A stretch of 64,000 nucleotides of DNA from assembly GCA_033557465.1 (NCBI GenBank), contig CM066034.1, positions 985,591,637-985,655,636 on the forward strand. The letters run 5' to 3'. The translations under genes and the position numbers were made by a program. This DNA is from Ichthyophis bannanicus. Lineage: Eukaryota > Chordata > Amphibia > Gymnophiona > Ichthyophiidae. Under the pieces are notes generated by a model. The model was not told the DNA's origin. It saw nothing but the letters and a program-made list of their open reading frames with translations, and did not search any database. Each line of letters starts with the position of its first letter. The first letter of the stretch is position 1. This document shows positions 1-11,031 of this stretch, one piece after another.

Positions 1-1500
1 TCTGATACAGATATTGAAGACATCATCGCCGTCGTTAATGCCACCACTGCACCTAACGATCCCTGTCCAGCAACCTGGATAAGATTGCTACGGAAGGAGA
101 TCAGCCCTATAATAACCAGAATCATCGACTTATCCTTCTCTACAGGACAGTTCCCCGTATGCCTCAAACAGATGTCAATCCGACCCCTCTTGAAGAATGC
201 CAAAATGGATCCCCAGAAGGTGGAATCCTACCGACCGATATCAAGCATCCCCCTGCTAGCAAAAATAATTGAGAAGGTCATTCAACATCAAATACAGGAC
301 CACATTGACTTCACAGCTCCCCTTGACCCATGCCAACATGGCTTTAGGGAAGCACACAGCGTCGAAACTCTCCTTGCCACACTCATCAACACGCTGATCA
401 CAGGGATTGACAACATCAAGCAAGGATATGCCCTAATTTTCCTAGACATTGCCGCTGCATTTGATCCTGTAAACCACGAGCAACTCCTGATACGGCTTCA
501 CGACAAGGGAATTAATGGTTCTTCATGGAACTGGTGCAAATCCTATCTAACGGACAGATGGCAGCAAGTACGATCAGGATCCGCAACTTCTGAACCGTTC
601 CAACAAAAGCACGGGGTACCCCAAGGTTCCTCACTCTCTGCCCTCTTATTTAACATATACATGCAACCTATATGTGATATAATTCGCTCATTCAACATAG
701 CATACCTAATCTACGCAGACGATGTGCTACTTTTCACCCCATTCTCTATCGATAACCCTGACTTTTCACCGCTAGTAAAATGCTTCGAGGCCATAACCGA
801 TTGGCTCCTCTCACAGAGCCTCAAAATAAACTTCAGTAAGACGGACGTCCTGTTCATAACCAGAAGCCAATCCTTCTCACCACCGTCGACATTAAAAACA
901 AGAGACGCTGAACTCCCAACTAGACCCAGCATCCGGTACTTGGGAATTACGTTAGAACAGCAACTCGAATTCAAAACACATATCAGCAACATCACCAAAC
1001 AAATCTACCATAAACTACGGACACTATGACACCTCCGACCCCTACTGCAACCAGAGGATTTCAGATCAGTTTTTCAGGCAATGGTCACCCCTCACTTTGA
1101 CTATGCTAACGTGATCCTGCACGGCCTACCCAAAAACACGCTAAACCCACTACAACTCGCAATGAATGCAGCTGCACGCTTCCTACATGAAGCCTCAAGG
1201 AAGGACCACATCACCCCAATCCTAATGGACCTACACTGGCTACCAATCCACTGCCGCCTCACCTACAAGGTAGTCCTGATGACCTTCAAAGCCATTAACA
1301 AAATATCTTCCACCTCGCTAACTGACCTTCTCCACCCCACCCCAACAAACAGGGCAAGGAGAGCATTTGCTATCAATATCCTACAGATCCCCAAGGAAAT
1401 AATTAAATGCACTCAGGCAACAACGAACCGAGCTTTTCAGATTCTATGCTCCCAGCTGCTGGAATGCACTCCCACCCTCCATCTGGGCGGTCACTGACCT
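1..1500 (+). pseudogene. L2-like reverse transcriptase fragment
   Basis: The reading frame encodes the RT palm and thumb: SYRPISSIPLLAKIIEK near 226-276, FLDIAAAFD near 439-465, GVPQGSSLSALLFNIY near 616-660 and the catalytic YADD near 714-725. A TGA at 1027-1029 sits where related copies have arginine (TLRHL), so a CGA to TGA change, typical of methylated CpG decay, broke it. The same frame continues from 1030 to about 1497 (TPHFDYAN, LHWLPI). A frameshift near 1440 scrambles the last part, where related copies have the CWNNLPP motif. The frame is open from the window edge; the apparent start near 85 is not a real start. Confidence 0.85.
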
Positions 1501-1815
1501 TGCCCAATTCAGAAAGGCACTAAAACACCATCTCTTTCTTCTACACTACTCTCAACCCAGCTCTTCAACCCCACCCACCAATTACCTTGCCAGGAAACAG
1601 TAATCCGCAAACAGCCCAATGCAAATATTGTAGATAGCTGTACATAACTGTAGATAGTTACCCCAGTTGAGTCCAAGTTTTACTCTCCCGTTTCAATGTA
1701 AGTGCATAACAGAGCGTCTGTTAAGCACAAATCTGTTGTAATGTAAACCGCACTGATTTTAAATAGTGCGGTATATAAAAGCAATAAATAAATAAAAATA
1801 AAATAAATAAAAATA
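1..1815 (+). mobile_element. L2-like LINE, 5'-truncated, decayed
   Basis: The 3' part of a non-LTR retrotransposon of the CR1/L2 group, cut by the window edge. It holds reverse transcriptase and C-terminal coding sequence up to about 1500, then a 3' UTR. The end has a hairpin (CCGCACT at 1748-1754 paired with AGTGCGG at 1765-1771) and an AATAAATAAA-type tail up to about 1815. It is closely related to the intact LINE at 7026-11844. I place it in the L2-like lineage from motifs such as RPISSIPLL, GVPQGSSLSALLFNIY and the LHWLPI block; the clade name is from memory of family features. Confidence 0.85.
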
Positions 1816-2028
1816 GTGCACTGCCTCCTATCCTATGACTTTTTATTTTTGCCAAAAGTCTCTCATGAGGAGCCTTGTCAAAGGCTTTCTGAAAGTCCAG
1901 ATACACAAAATCAACTGATTCACCTTTGTCTACCTGTTTATTCACACCTTCAAAAAAACATAACAGATTAATAAGACAAGACTTTCCTTTGCAAAAGCCA
2001 TGTTGACTATCTCCCATTAAACCGTTCA
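1815..2028 (-). mobile_element. CR1 LINE fragment (RT fingers/palm)
   Basis: A 210-bp minus-strand piece of CR1 reverse transcriptase. It encodes MGDSQHGF, the CFFEGVNKQVDKGESVD stretch and YLDFQKAFDK, matching the better-preserved CR1 at 37498-39239. It is trapped between the L2-like tail on the left and the RTE element on the right. A similar CR1 segment at 20208-20398 also abuts an L2-like tail. Confidence 0.85.
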
Positions 2029-3071
2029 AACTGTTGCTTCTTGATCAATGTAAAGGTTGTGCAAGAGAACGATCAGGTGTTTTGGAATGTGGCCCAGAGT
2101 TTCTCATGGTTTACACAGTCAAAAGCCTTGCTGTAGTCAATAAAACACATATGATATCCTTTTGGTATTCTTTAATCTTTTTAAGGATCCATCTCACATC
2201 CGCAATGATGTCTCTTGTTCCTCACCTTTCCTGAACCCTACTTGCACTTCAGGCAGTTCTCGTTCCAGGTATGGTTGTAGTCTATGCTGAATAATCTTCA
2301 GTAGAATCTTGTTGGCATGTGGGTTCAGAGCGATTGTGCGTTAATTTCCACAGTCGGTTGGATTACCTTTCTTTAGTATTTGTAAAAACAGATCTTTTCC
2401 AATCAGTAGGCCATGATGATGGCTTCCAAATTTCCTGGCAGTCTTGTAAGTATGGTAACAGCTGCATCAGATTGCTGTAATACTTCTATTGGAATGCCAT
2501 CAATGCCTTAGGCTTTGTTCTTTGATAAGGCTTTCAATGCTGCTTCAACTTCTTCTTTCATCACCAATGGTTCCGGATCATGAGATACAGGTTGAAATGG
2601 CTTTTGATCCAGTTGATCTTTATCATATAGTAACTCTGCATATTCTTTCCACCTTTTCTTGATCTTCACTTAACATGGATCTTTGAGCATCCTGAAACAT
2701 TCCAATTTGAGGATAGAATTTATTCTTAAACTCTCGTAGCTTTAGGAAAGTCGATCTTGTTCTTCCTCTACTAGTTTCTCTTCTATTTCCTTGCATGCAT
2801 CATTGTAGTACTTCTCTTTGATTTGTCTGGATGCACGTTGGAAATCTCTGTTAAGTTCTGCGATTGCCTCTCTTTCTCCTCTGGCTTTGGCTTCTCTGTG
2901 TTTCTGGGCAATTTTCAGAGTTTCTTCGGACATCCATTTTGGCTGTTTTTGCTTTTTCACCATTTGTAGCGATTTCTCGCTTTCTTCCAACACATCCTTC
3001 TTGATGCCATCCCATAACTCTTCTGGAGCTCTTTCATTTGGATCTAAAGTGTATGTAAAATGTTCCATGTG

Positions 3072-3127
3072 AACCGCACTGATGGAAAATAGCGCGGTAT
3101 ATAAGAAAATGTAAATAAATAAATAAA
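3072..3127 (+). repeat. Solo L2-like 3' tail insertion
   Basis: A very short insertion made of only the 3' hairpin (CCGCACT 3074-3080 with AGCGCGG 3091-3097) and an AAATAAATAAATAAA tail. It interrupts RTE coding sequence, which resumes on both sides. It is an extreme 5' truncation of an L2-like LINE or a related SINE. Confidence 0.8.
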
Positions 3128-3312
3128 GTAGCAAATTGATTTTGCAGGCAGTCTTTAAATTCCGGTGGTATAATCTCAAGGTCATATTTTGCTACATTCA
3201 TGAGTATCTTGCTCTTTTTCAACTTTAGCTTGAGTTTGCATACTAGTAGTTGGTGATCTGTACCACAATCAGCTCCAGGTTTTGTCTTTGTTGATGTTAT
3301 AGAGCTTTTCCA

Positions 3313-3792
3313 TCATTGACTTCCACAGACATAGTCAATTTGATTTTTGTAGAATCCATTGGGTGAAGTCCATGTGTACAGTCGCCTCTTGTGTTGCTGG
3401 AAGAAGGTGTTTGAGATGAATAGATCATTGGTCTTGCAGAATTCTATCAGTCTTTCTCCAGCTTCATTTCTGTTGCCAAGTCCATATTTTCGAATCACTT
3501 TGCCTTCTTCTTTGTTGCCAACTTTTGCGTTCCAGTCACCCATGACTATCAGGATATCCTGTTTGCATGTTCTGTCAATTTCAGCTTGTACTTGTTCATA
3601 GAACTCGTCAATTTCATACTTTTCTGCATATACTTGAATTATTATTGTGTTGATAGGCATTCTTCGTAGATGAATAGAAATGAAGCATTCACTGATTGCA
3701 TTGTGTTTCATTACAGTTCTTGCAAGTTTCTTCTTAATTATAAATGCAACACCATTTTTTCTGTGTCTTTCATTTCCTGCATAGTAGAGCAT
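3313..3792 (-). pseudogene. RTE apurinic-type endonuclease core
   Basis: A 159-codon open stretch covering the middle and end of an exonuclease-endonuclease-phosphatase fold. Catalytic-type motifs are GDWNAKVG (residues 80-87) and QIDYV near the end; the family's final SDH motif lies beyond the break. The N-terminal half (GTWNVRR) is in a different frame at 3825-4088, so at least one frameshift separates them. This endonuclease nicks target DNA for target-primed reverse transcription in intact elements. This copy is dead. Confidence 0.8.
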
Positions 3793-4380
3793 GTGATCAT
3801 CAGATGCAAAGTCCCGATGCCAGTCTATGTAGGTTTGCTGACACCCAACAGATCGAGTTGTGCACGTTCCATTTCATTCTTGACCACCTCCAACTTCCCT
3901 TGGTTCATTCTTCGTACATTCCATGTCCCAATATAAAAGACATCTTTGCAGCTTCTGACTCTCATTTCATGCGAAGCTACATCAGCAGTCAGACGTCCCG
4001 AGGGCTTTGATCCAACCACATTATAAATACTAGCTTTACTCTGAAAAGTCTTCAGCTCCTCCCCAGTAGCCAGTTGAGTGCCTTCCAACCTGGGGGTCTA
4101 ATCTTCCAGCACTATAATGCTGTTGTGATTATCCATTGGGTTTTAATGGCAAGATACGGAAGTAGATTGCCAGGCCTTTCTTCCATGCAGTTTAATTTTA
4201 GTGTTGTTGCTGTTGTCACAGAAATGTGATCCTCCACCACCAACATCGTCCCATTCTGCTGCTGCCCAGAAGGGTGGTTTGTCTTGGTCTGGCACCTCAG
4301 CTGAGACCTGTCCATCCTGGGAGATCCTGCCAGTAGTTGAGCTACCGATAGCTTAGCCCTCAGCATCACTGATTCACACA

Positions 4381-7025
4381 ATTTATTTATTTATTTATTT
4401 ATTTAACATTTCTTATATACCGCGCTATTTGTCATCAGTGCGGTTTACATTGTAACAATAAAACACATAGGCCAGTTAATTTGGCTTTCGTTTACAGATA
4501 ACAGGGAGTTAACATGGAGGTAAAAAATGTGAACTATATACAATCTTTGAAACTACCTGTAGGGACATATGTCAGCTTTATGCATTCATATAGGATAGGT
4601 GTGGGGTTGTGAGGGTAGGTGGGGGGGGGGGGGGTACAACTGGCAGCTTGAAGTGAGTTGTAAAAAGGTAGTGTTTGAGGGCCTTTCTGAATTGTCTAAG
4701 GTCCCTGGTCGCTCTAATGCCAGGAGGGAGTTTGTTCCAGCATCTGGTTGCGAAATTAACAAAGGCTCTGTTGATAGTTGATTGGTTAGACTTTATGGAG
4801 TTACTTGGTATGATTAGCATGTCCACAGCAGACGATCTTCTAGGCCTGTTGTTCTCTGTGTGAGTGATGAGATCCGAGATGGCTGTAGGAGATAGTTTAT
4901 TGAAGGCCTTAAAGGTAATAAGGAGGGCTTTATATAGGATCCTAGAGTGTATTGGAAGCCAATGAAGTTCCATCAGAATGGGGGAGATGTGGTCACTCCT
5001 TGGGGCTCCGTGGAGGATATGTGCTGCTGCGTTCATGGCTAACTGTAAGGGATTGATGGTGATCTTAGGGAGGCCATGGAGTATAATATTTGCATAATCA
5101 AAGTGCGGTGTAACTAGAGCTTGAAAGATAGTTCGGAAGCTGTCAGGTTCCAACATCGGTTTCAGGTGCCTTAGGGTTTTTATCTTGAAGTATATTGATT
5201 TTACGGTGCGTCTTATATGTTCCTTGAGGTCCAATTGTTGATCCACTATCACTCCCAGATAGCGTATATTGGACTTGACCGGGAGATCAGCGTCTCTGAC
5301 TTTTAGAGTAGGTGGAGGAGAGAAACTTTTATTTCTTGTAATTATTAGGACTTCCGTCTTTTTGAAGTTGATACGGAGGTTCTGAGTATGGAGCCAATCA
5401 GTTATTGCATTAAAGCAGTTGATTAATATTGTGTAGTCTGGACATGTAACAGATATGGGTGAGAATAGCAGTACATCGTCTGCGTACATGAGGCAGGATA
5501 TACCGAAGGAGCGTGTGATGTCGCAAATTGGCTGCATGTAGATATTGAACAGAAGCGCAGACAGGGAGGAACCTTGGGGCACACCCATTGTCTGCTGGAA
5601 GGGATCAGATGTGGTGTTACCAATACGTATGTGTTGCTGTCGGCCTTCCAGGTAAGATTTGCACCATTCCCATGCTCGGTCATGGATTCCTTTCTCGTGG
5701 AGACGCTTCAGAAGCTGTGTGTGGTCAACGGAGTCAAACGCAGCCGCTATATCGAGGAAGATTAAAGCAAAGCCCATCTTGAGATTGTCAATGCCATTGA
5801 TAAAAGTGTTCATCAGGGTTGTTAGTAGAGTTTCTACACCGTGGGCATCCCGAAATCCATGTTGACAAGGATCTAATGAGGAAGAGGAATCTATATGCTG
5901 CTGGATCTGTCTCAGGGTTAGCTTCTCGAGTATTTTAGCCAGTAATGGAATACTAGAAATTGGACGGTAAGAGTCCTCTCTCTTTGGGTCCAGCTGGTTG
6001 TTTTTCAGAAGCGGACGGATGGAGGTTTGCTTAAGAGCGTCTGGGAAGACACCAGATTCAAATGACATCTTCACAATGCTGGCTATGACTGGACTGAGCT
6101 CTGTGCACATGGTCCTAACCCAGTGTGCTGGGCATGGGTCAGTTGGGGCCGTTGTCGTGTTGATGGAGGCAATTACATCCTCTATGGTCTTTGCTGAAGG
6201 TGGGGCAAGTTTGGTGAATGGGAACTGTGGGTGAGAAGACTGGGAGGGTTCTTGTGGTGCTGTAGTTGTTTTTATTGCTTTTGATTGTATATAGTTCGCA
6301 TAAGCCTGGGGCTGAATAAAGTCTTGTTGAGGAGGAGATGGTTGGTTGGTAAAGGATTTTACTAATTTAAATAGTTCCCTTGGCTTGTTCAATGAGCGGT
6401 TCAGGATCTCGGTGTGGAATTCCTTCCTCCTGGCCCAAGTCGCTTCACGATGTCTTTTAAGATGTTCTAAATAGGTGGCTTGGTCGGAGGAATTACATGT
6501 AGTTCTCCATTTTCTCTCTAGTTTTCTGAGGTGGATGAGTGAAGTACGGAGATCAGATGAGAACCATGGGGCAGATTGTTTTTTGGTGGTCAGGTTGTCA
6601 GGAGTCGATTTCTTGACAGAGACCGGGTGTTGTGCATACGAGGAGAGGGTTTCATTCCATTTGCTTACCATTTCATTGAGGTTGACTGTTGGTTGGACGA
6701 GCTTGGGAAGTGCATGGGTTGTAAATTTCTCTCTGGGTTGTAAATTTCTCTCTGTCTGTTTGAATCTGGTAGTTGTTGAAGATTTAGTTGCGTTTGAGCA
6801 GCTGTCTGTAGTTTGAAACGCTGGAATTTGAAATGTTATCAGATTATGGTCCGACCAGGGGACAGGCGTGATAGAGAGATTCATTTGGTTCAGTTTAGTC
6901 GTCTCTAGTTGAGGGATGAAGACTAAGTCCAAGAGGTTCCCATGTTGGTGGGTAGGGTCCATCACTACTTGCTTATAGTTGAGGTAAGACATTGCTTCTA
7001 AGAAAGTATTGGCTAGGGTAGGTTG
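4381..7025 (-). mobile_element. L2-like LINE 'host', 3' half
   Basis: The 3' portion of a minus-strand L2-like LINE whose 5' portion lies at 11845-13757. The 3' end is a (TTTA)n tail at 4381-4404 followed by the hairpin (4420-4443). The element was split inside its endonuclease coding region by the LINE at 7026-11844: the left piece begins just after the GDFNL motif and the right piece ends with GDFNL. The two halves read as one element when the intervening LINE is set aside. Confidence 0.85.
4578..7025 (-). pseudogene. L2-like LINE ORF, C-terminal ~810 codons
   Basis: An open frame of about 804 codons from 6992, really continuous up to the insertion point near 7025. It encodes the end of the endonuclease (DLVFIPQ, then PVPWSDHNLI, with the conserved SDH), a linker, RT (SYRPISSIPLL, FLDIAAAFDSVDH, GVPQGSSLSALLFNIY, catalytic YADDVLLF) and the C-terminal LHWLPI and CWNKLPPGIR blocks. 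No internal stop is present over 804 codons, so it was a young copy when interrupted. The N-terminal endonuclease half is at 11845-12522. Confidence 0.88.
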
Positions 7026-7358
7026 AGTATTTATTTATTTATTTATTTATTTAGTGTTCTTTTATACCGCACTCTTTTTCATCAGCGCGGTTTACATTAA
7101 ACAGAAATACTCATTGCAAGCAACAAACTGTGATGAGTTTACATATAACAGGAGAATTCAACTGGGAATTTAACTTTGGGAAAACTTTGTACATATTTGT
7201 AAAAAAATTTTTTTTTTAAAAACTTAGTACGTATTTGTAATGAACCTGTATACTTATGGAGACTTTATACATATTTGTGAAAAAACCTATATACAGAGGA
7301 TAGAATTTCTTAGTTACATCTTGAGTAAATAAGGTATTTGCAATTTTTACTGTGCCTG

Positions 7359-10300
7359 TTAGAGGGATGATGATGTGCTTTGGAAATGCAGAATGAAGAG
7401 GTGGTGTTTTATGGCTTTTCTGAAATGCTTGAGGTCAGTAATAGCTCTTATGTTGGGGGGTAGGTTGTTCCAACATCTGGGTGCATAGTATGCAAAGGCC
7501 CTGTCAGATGTTGAGTGTTTGCATTTTGTGGTCTCATGTGGTGTAACTAGTGTATTTGCCGCTGCTGACCTCCTGGATCTGATATTGGGAGTTGGATGGA
7601 TGAGTTTTGAAATTGATGAAGGAGCTATAGTATTTATCGCTTTAAAGGTCATGAGAAGAGCTTTATATGCTATTCTGCAGTATATAGGGAGCCAGTGAAG
7701 CTCCATTAGGATGGGTGTTATGTGTTCGCCCTTTGATGCACCGTATAGCACCCGGGCAGCGGCATTCATGGCTAGTTGTAATGTATTTAGGGTATTTTTT
7801 GGGAGACCATGGAGTATTATGTTTGCATAGTCGAAGTGGGGTGTGACTATGGTTTGAAATATGGTTCTGAAGCTGTCTGGTTCCAGCATGTTTTTCAGAT
7901 GGCGCAGAGTCCTTATTTTGAAATAAATGGTTTTCACAGTGCGGTTGATATGTTCTTTAAAATCCAGTCGCTGGTCAAGTATTACTCCAAGGTATTTTAT
8001 GGAGGGCTTGATTGGGAGATCTGCGTCTCGTACTTTTAGGGTCTCAGGGGGTGAGAATGATCTGTTTTTTGTGACTATCAGAACTTCGGTTTTTTTGTAG
8101 TTTATGCGCATATTCTGGGTGAGGAGCCAGTCTGCTATTGCGTTAAAGCAATCTACTAGTGTTGTGTAGTCTGGGAGCTTGACGTTGATTGGTGTGAATA
8201 TTAGCACGTCATCTGCATAGATCAACGAGGATATGCCAAAGGAACGAGTGATGTTACATATAGGCTGCATATAAATATTAAATAGCAGCGCTGATAGGGA
8301 AGAGCCCTGAGGTACTCCTTGTTTTAACTGGAAAGGTTGTGAGGTACCTGTAGCAGTCCTGACATGTTGCAAGCGATCTTCCAGGTATGATTTGCACCAT
8401 TCCCATGCCAGCCCGTGGATTCCCTTGTCATATAGACGGGTTAGTAGTATTTCATGGTCCACAGAGTCAAATGCTGCAGATATGTCGAGGAATATTAGGG
8501 CAAAGCCTTTTTTGATGTCGTCTAATCCACTGATGAGTGTGTTGGTTAATGTGGTCAGCAATGTCTCTACTCCGTGGGCTTCCCTGAATCCGTGCTGACT
8601 GGGGTCGAGGGGTGAGAAGGTGTCTATGTGTTGTTGTATTTGATTGTTGGTTACTTTCTCAATTATTTTGGATAGAAGCGGTATACTAGAAATCGGGCGG
8701 TATGATTCTTCCTTTGATGGGTCTAGTTGATTGTTTTTTAGCAGCGGTCTTATGGAGGTCTGTTTTAGAGCCGATGGGAAGATGCCTGTTGAGAAGGACA
8801 TCTTTATTATATCTGCTATGACTGGACTAAAGTCGGATCGCAGAGCTCTTATCCAGTGTGCTGGGCAAGGGTCGTTAGGTGCTGTGGTGGTATTCATTTT
8901 GATTATAATGTCTTCAACGTATTTGGCTGAGGGCGGTGAGAGCTTTAGTAGTGGGGAAACTCGTACGTGTTGTTGGGGTGGACTTGGCGATGAAGAAATT
9001 GTTGTTCTGATAGCTTTAGATTGTATAAAGTTGGCGTACTTCTGTGGGTTTATGGGTTCCTGTTGAGGTGGTGATGGTTCTGTAGTTAGTGACTTTACTA
9101 GATTGAAGAGTTCCCGAGGTTTGTTTAGGGAGCGGTTGAGGAGTTCAGAGTGGTAGGATTTTCTTGTGTTCCATATTGCTTCCCGATGGGCTCGCAGGTG
9201 GGTCAAGTATGTTTGTTGAACTGTTGAGTTATGAGATTTACGCCACTTTCTTTCGAGCTTCCTCAAGATGGTAAGAGACTTCCTTAGATCTTGGGAGAAC
9301 CATGGTGCAGTTGGTCTTTTTACAACATTGTCCTTTGTTGTTGGGTTTTTACGGGTTGGTGGTAGTATAGCGTATTGGTTGATGGTTTCATTCCATGTGT
9401 TGACCATGTCATTGATGTTTGTAGAAGGTTGAATGAGCCTAGGAAGTATGTGTTTCTTGATTTCTTCTTCATTGAGAGGTTTGAAGCGTGTGGAGTTTGT
9501 TGGTGACTGTTTTGCTGTCTCAGGTGATGGGACCTGATATGCTGGTATTGTGAGTGTTATCAGGCTATGATCTGTCCAAGGGACCGGAGTGATGGATAGG
9601 TCGAAATCATCATTCGTGGACATGTAGGTGGGTGGAGCGAAGACAAGGTCAAGCACATTGCCACGTTGATGAGTGGGTTGATTTATGAGTTGGTTGTAGT
9701 TGAGGTTTTTCATTGCGTCTAGGAATGTATTAGAAAGGGCAGTTTGTATGGAAGGGAGGTTGAAGTCGCCCATTAGCCAGTTAGGTTTCTCTGGGTGTAC
9801 TGGGTTGCAGGCTAAGTCAATTACACTGGATAGTTCTTCAGATGTTGAGTTCGGTGTAATATATATAAGGTTGATGGTATTGTAGTTGTTGTATATTGAG
9901 ATAATGTCTAATTGTTTTGTGCTCTTGGTTGTGATTGTGCGATATTGGAGGTCAGTTTTTGCTATAATGGCAACACCTCCTCCTCTTTTATTTGCTCTGT
10001 TGCATGTGTAGGTGGAGTAATTAGGTGGTGTGAGTTGGTTTATTATAACTGAATCGGAGTCTGAGAACCAAGTTTCTGTGACCATTAAAATGTCTAGATT
10101 TCTTTTGATTATTAGGTCTGAGATGGCTGGCCATTTCTTGCGTGCAGATCTTGCGTTTATGAGGGCACAACGGAGTCCTTCTTGTTGAGGAACAGGTCGG
10201 TTGCGTTTTGTGATGGGTGTTTGGTCTATTGCTATATGTAGAAGGTGAGAATGCCTCTTATGGTAGGGATTTTGTGGATATTGGTGAAAGCTGTGGGAGT

Positions 10301-10415
10301 GTTTTTTGTTTGTGCTGTGCAGTGTAGTAATGTGGTGGTGATCTTGTGAAAGTGAATTAGCTTCGTATAGTATACTGAGGAGTAGGCAAACTACCGTTAT
10401 GGCTGGTGTGGTCAT
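7359..10415 (-). CDS. L2-like LINE endonuclease-reverse transcriptase polyprotein
   Basis: An uninterrupted ORF of 1018 codons with an ATG start at 10415. Residues 1-24 are hydrophobic and resemble a signal peptide; residues 25-75 are rich in His, Asn and Gln. The endonuclease runs from about 81 to 290: N-A-R-S-A-R at 87-92, TETW at 113-116, GDFN at 216-219 and TDH at 281-283. The RT runs from about 545 to 830: SYRPISSIPLL at 571-581, FLDISAAFD at 642-650, GVPQGSS at 700-706 and catalytic YADD at 733-736. The C-terminal part has LHWLPI and CWNNLPP blocks seen in L2-type LINEs. No ORF1 precedes it in this copy. It carries all catalytic motifs, so it may encode an active enzyme; activity cannot be shown from sequence. 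Confidence 0.92.
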   Translation of the reverse strand: MTTPAITVVCLLLSILYEANSLSQDHHHITTLHSTNKKHSHSFHQYPQNPYHKRHSHLLHIAIDQTPITKRNRPVPQQEGLRCALINARSARKKWPAISDLIIKRNLDILMVTETWFSDSDSVIINQLTPPNYSTYTCNRANKRGGGVAIIAKTDLQYRTITTKSTKQLDIISIYNNYNTINLIYITPNSTSEELSSVIDLACNPVHPEKPNWLMGDFNLPSIQTALSNTFLDAMKNLNYNQLINQPTHQRGNVLDLVFAPPTYMSTNDDFDLSITPVPWTDHSLITLTIPAYQVPSPETAKQSPTNSTRFKPLNEEEIKKHILPRLIQPSTNINDMVNTWNETINQYAILPPTRKNPTTKDNVVKRPTAPWFSQDLRKSLTILRKLERKWRKSHNSTVQQTYLTHLRAHREAIWNTRKSYHSELLNRSLNKPRELFNLVKSLTTEPSPPQQEPINPQKYANFIQSKAIRTTISSSPSPPQQHVRVSPLLKLSPPSAKYVEDIIIKMNTTTAPNDPCPAHWIRALRSDFSPVIADIIKMSFSTGIFPSALKQTSIRPLLKNNQLDPSKEESYRPISSIPLLSKIIEKVTNNQIQQHIDTFSPLDPSQHGFREAHGVETLLTTLTNTLISGLDDIKKGFALIFLDISAAFDSVDHEILLTRLYDKGIHGLAWEWCKSYLEDRLQHVRTATGTSQPFQLKQGVPQGSSLSALLFNIYMQPICNITRSFGISSLIYADDVLIFTPINVKLPDYTTLVDCFNAIADWLLTQNMRINYKKTEVLIVTKNRSFSPPETLKVRDADLPIKPSIKYLGVILDQRLDFKEHINRTVKTIYFKIRTLRHLKNMLEPDSFRTIFQTIVTPHFDYANIILHGLPKNTLNTLQLAMNAAARVLYGASKGEHITPILMELHWLPIYCRIAYKALLMTFKAINTIAPSSISKLIHPTPNIRSRRSAAANTLVTPHETTKCKHSTSDRAFAYYAPRCWNNLPPNIRAITDLKHFRKAIKHHLFILHFQSTSSSL

Positions 10416-11031
10416 TGTTGCTGAAATGTGGGTGAGGAGAGCTTTTATAGGTACGTTTGGGGATAGATATGGTAGGGTAGGCAGCAGCTAATTAAGCAGA
10501 GCAACACTGTAACAATAGTTGGAACGTTGGACAAGTAGTGGCAGCAATGTAACAAGTTAACAATGTTACAAACTTTTAAGTAATAGCATTGAACACAATG
10601 TATCAAATTTTGGCTATGTGTCTATAGCCACTAGCAACCATTTGATAACCAAAGCAGTAAGCAATAATATGTGGGAAAGATTAACCAAGTAGTTAAATCT
10701 AGGTTGTTTGAGTCATTTATTGTCTTAAGTATTAAATATAGGGTTGATTATGGTTATCAAACCTGGTTGTTGTGGGAGGGTTGCTCCGTGTTGGATGAAG
10801 GAGATTGCTTGGAGGAAAGACGGTCTCAAGTTGTTGCAGGTATATGCTTCTCATAAGATGGAGGTGCGGTTACTGTTGTAGGACGGGTTCAGCGTCAGGT
10901 TGTGTGATTGACATCTGTAATGATTTGTTTGGAGCGTCGAAGAGCCATGTGGGTGCCTCTGTGTGGGCCACTGCCTAAGGGCCACGCCAAAGGGCCCTCA
11001 GGCGCGGGCCCGACCAGGCGCGGGCCCGCCT
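10416..11031 (-). promoter_or_regulatory. 5' UTR of L2-like LINE (non-monomer part)
   Basis: About 600 bp between the ATG and the first monomer, with no long meaningful ORF. The segment next to the array (about 10966-11031) is GC-rich and contains CTAAGGGC, CAAAGGGCCCTC and GCGCGGGCCCG words. The same words occur next to the other array at 13123-13200, so this is a homologous tether between coding region and monomers. Confidence 0.7.

Larger units (their letters stand above)
2029..4380 (-). mobile_element. BovB-like RTE-clade LINE, decayed
   Basis: A minus-strand RTE-type LINE with endonuclease and partial reverse transcriptase, broken by frameshifts. Visible blocks in coding order: a leader with GSKPSGRLTADVASHE and GTWNVRRMNQGKLEVVK (about 4085-3830), the endonuclease core with GDWNAKVGN and QHKRRLYTWTSPNG then QIDYV (about 3790-3315), a linker rich in K and E (about 3060-2742), and RT text including KGRGTRDII and FIDYSKAFDCVNHEKLW near 2250-2090. 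These phrases are characteristic of the BovB/RTE group. The 3' part of the RT is missing, cut off at about 2029. A 60-bp L2-like tail is inserted at 3072-3127. Confidence 0.85.

Noticed and set aside
85..1029. Treating this frame as starting at 85
   Set aside because: The codon at 85 is TTG and homologous coding continues upstream to the window edge; it is a truncated LINE, not a complete gene.
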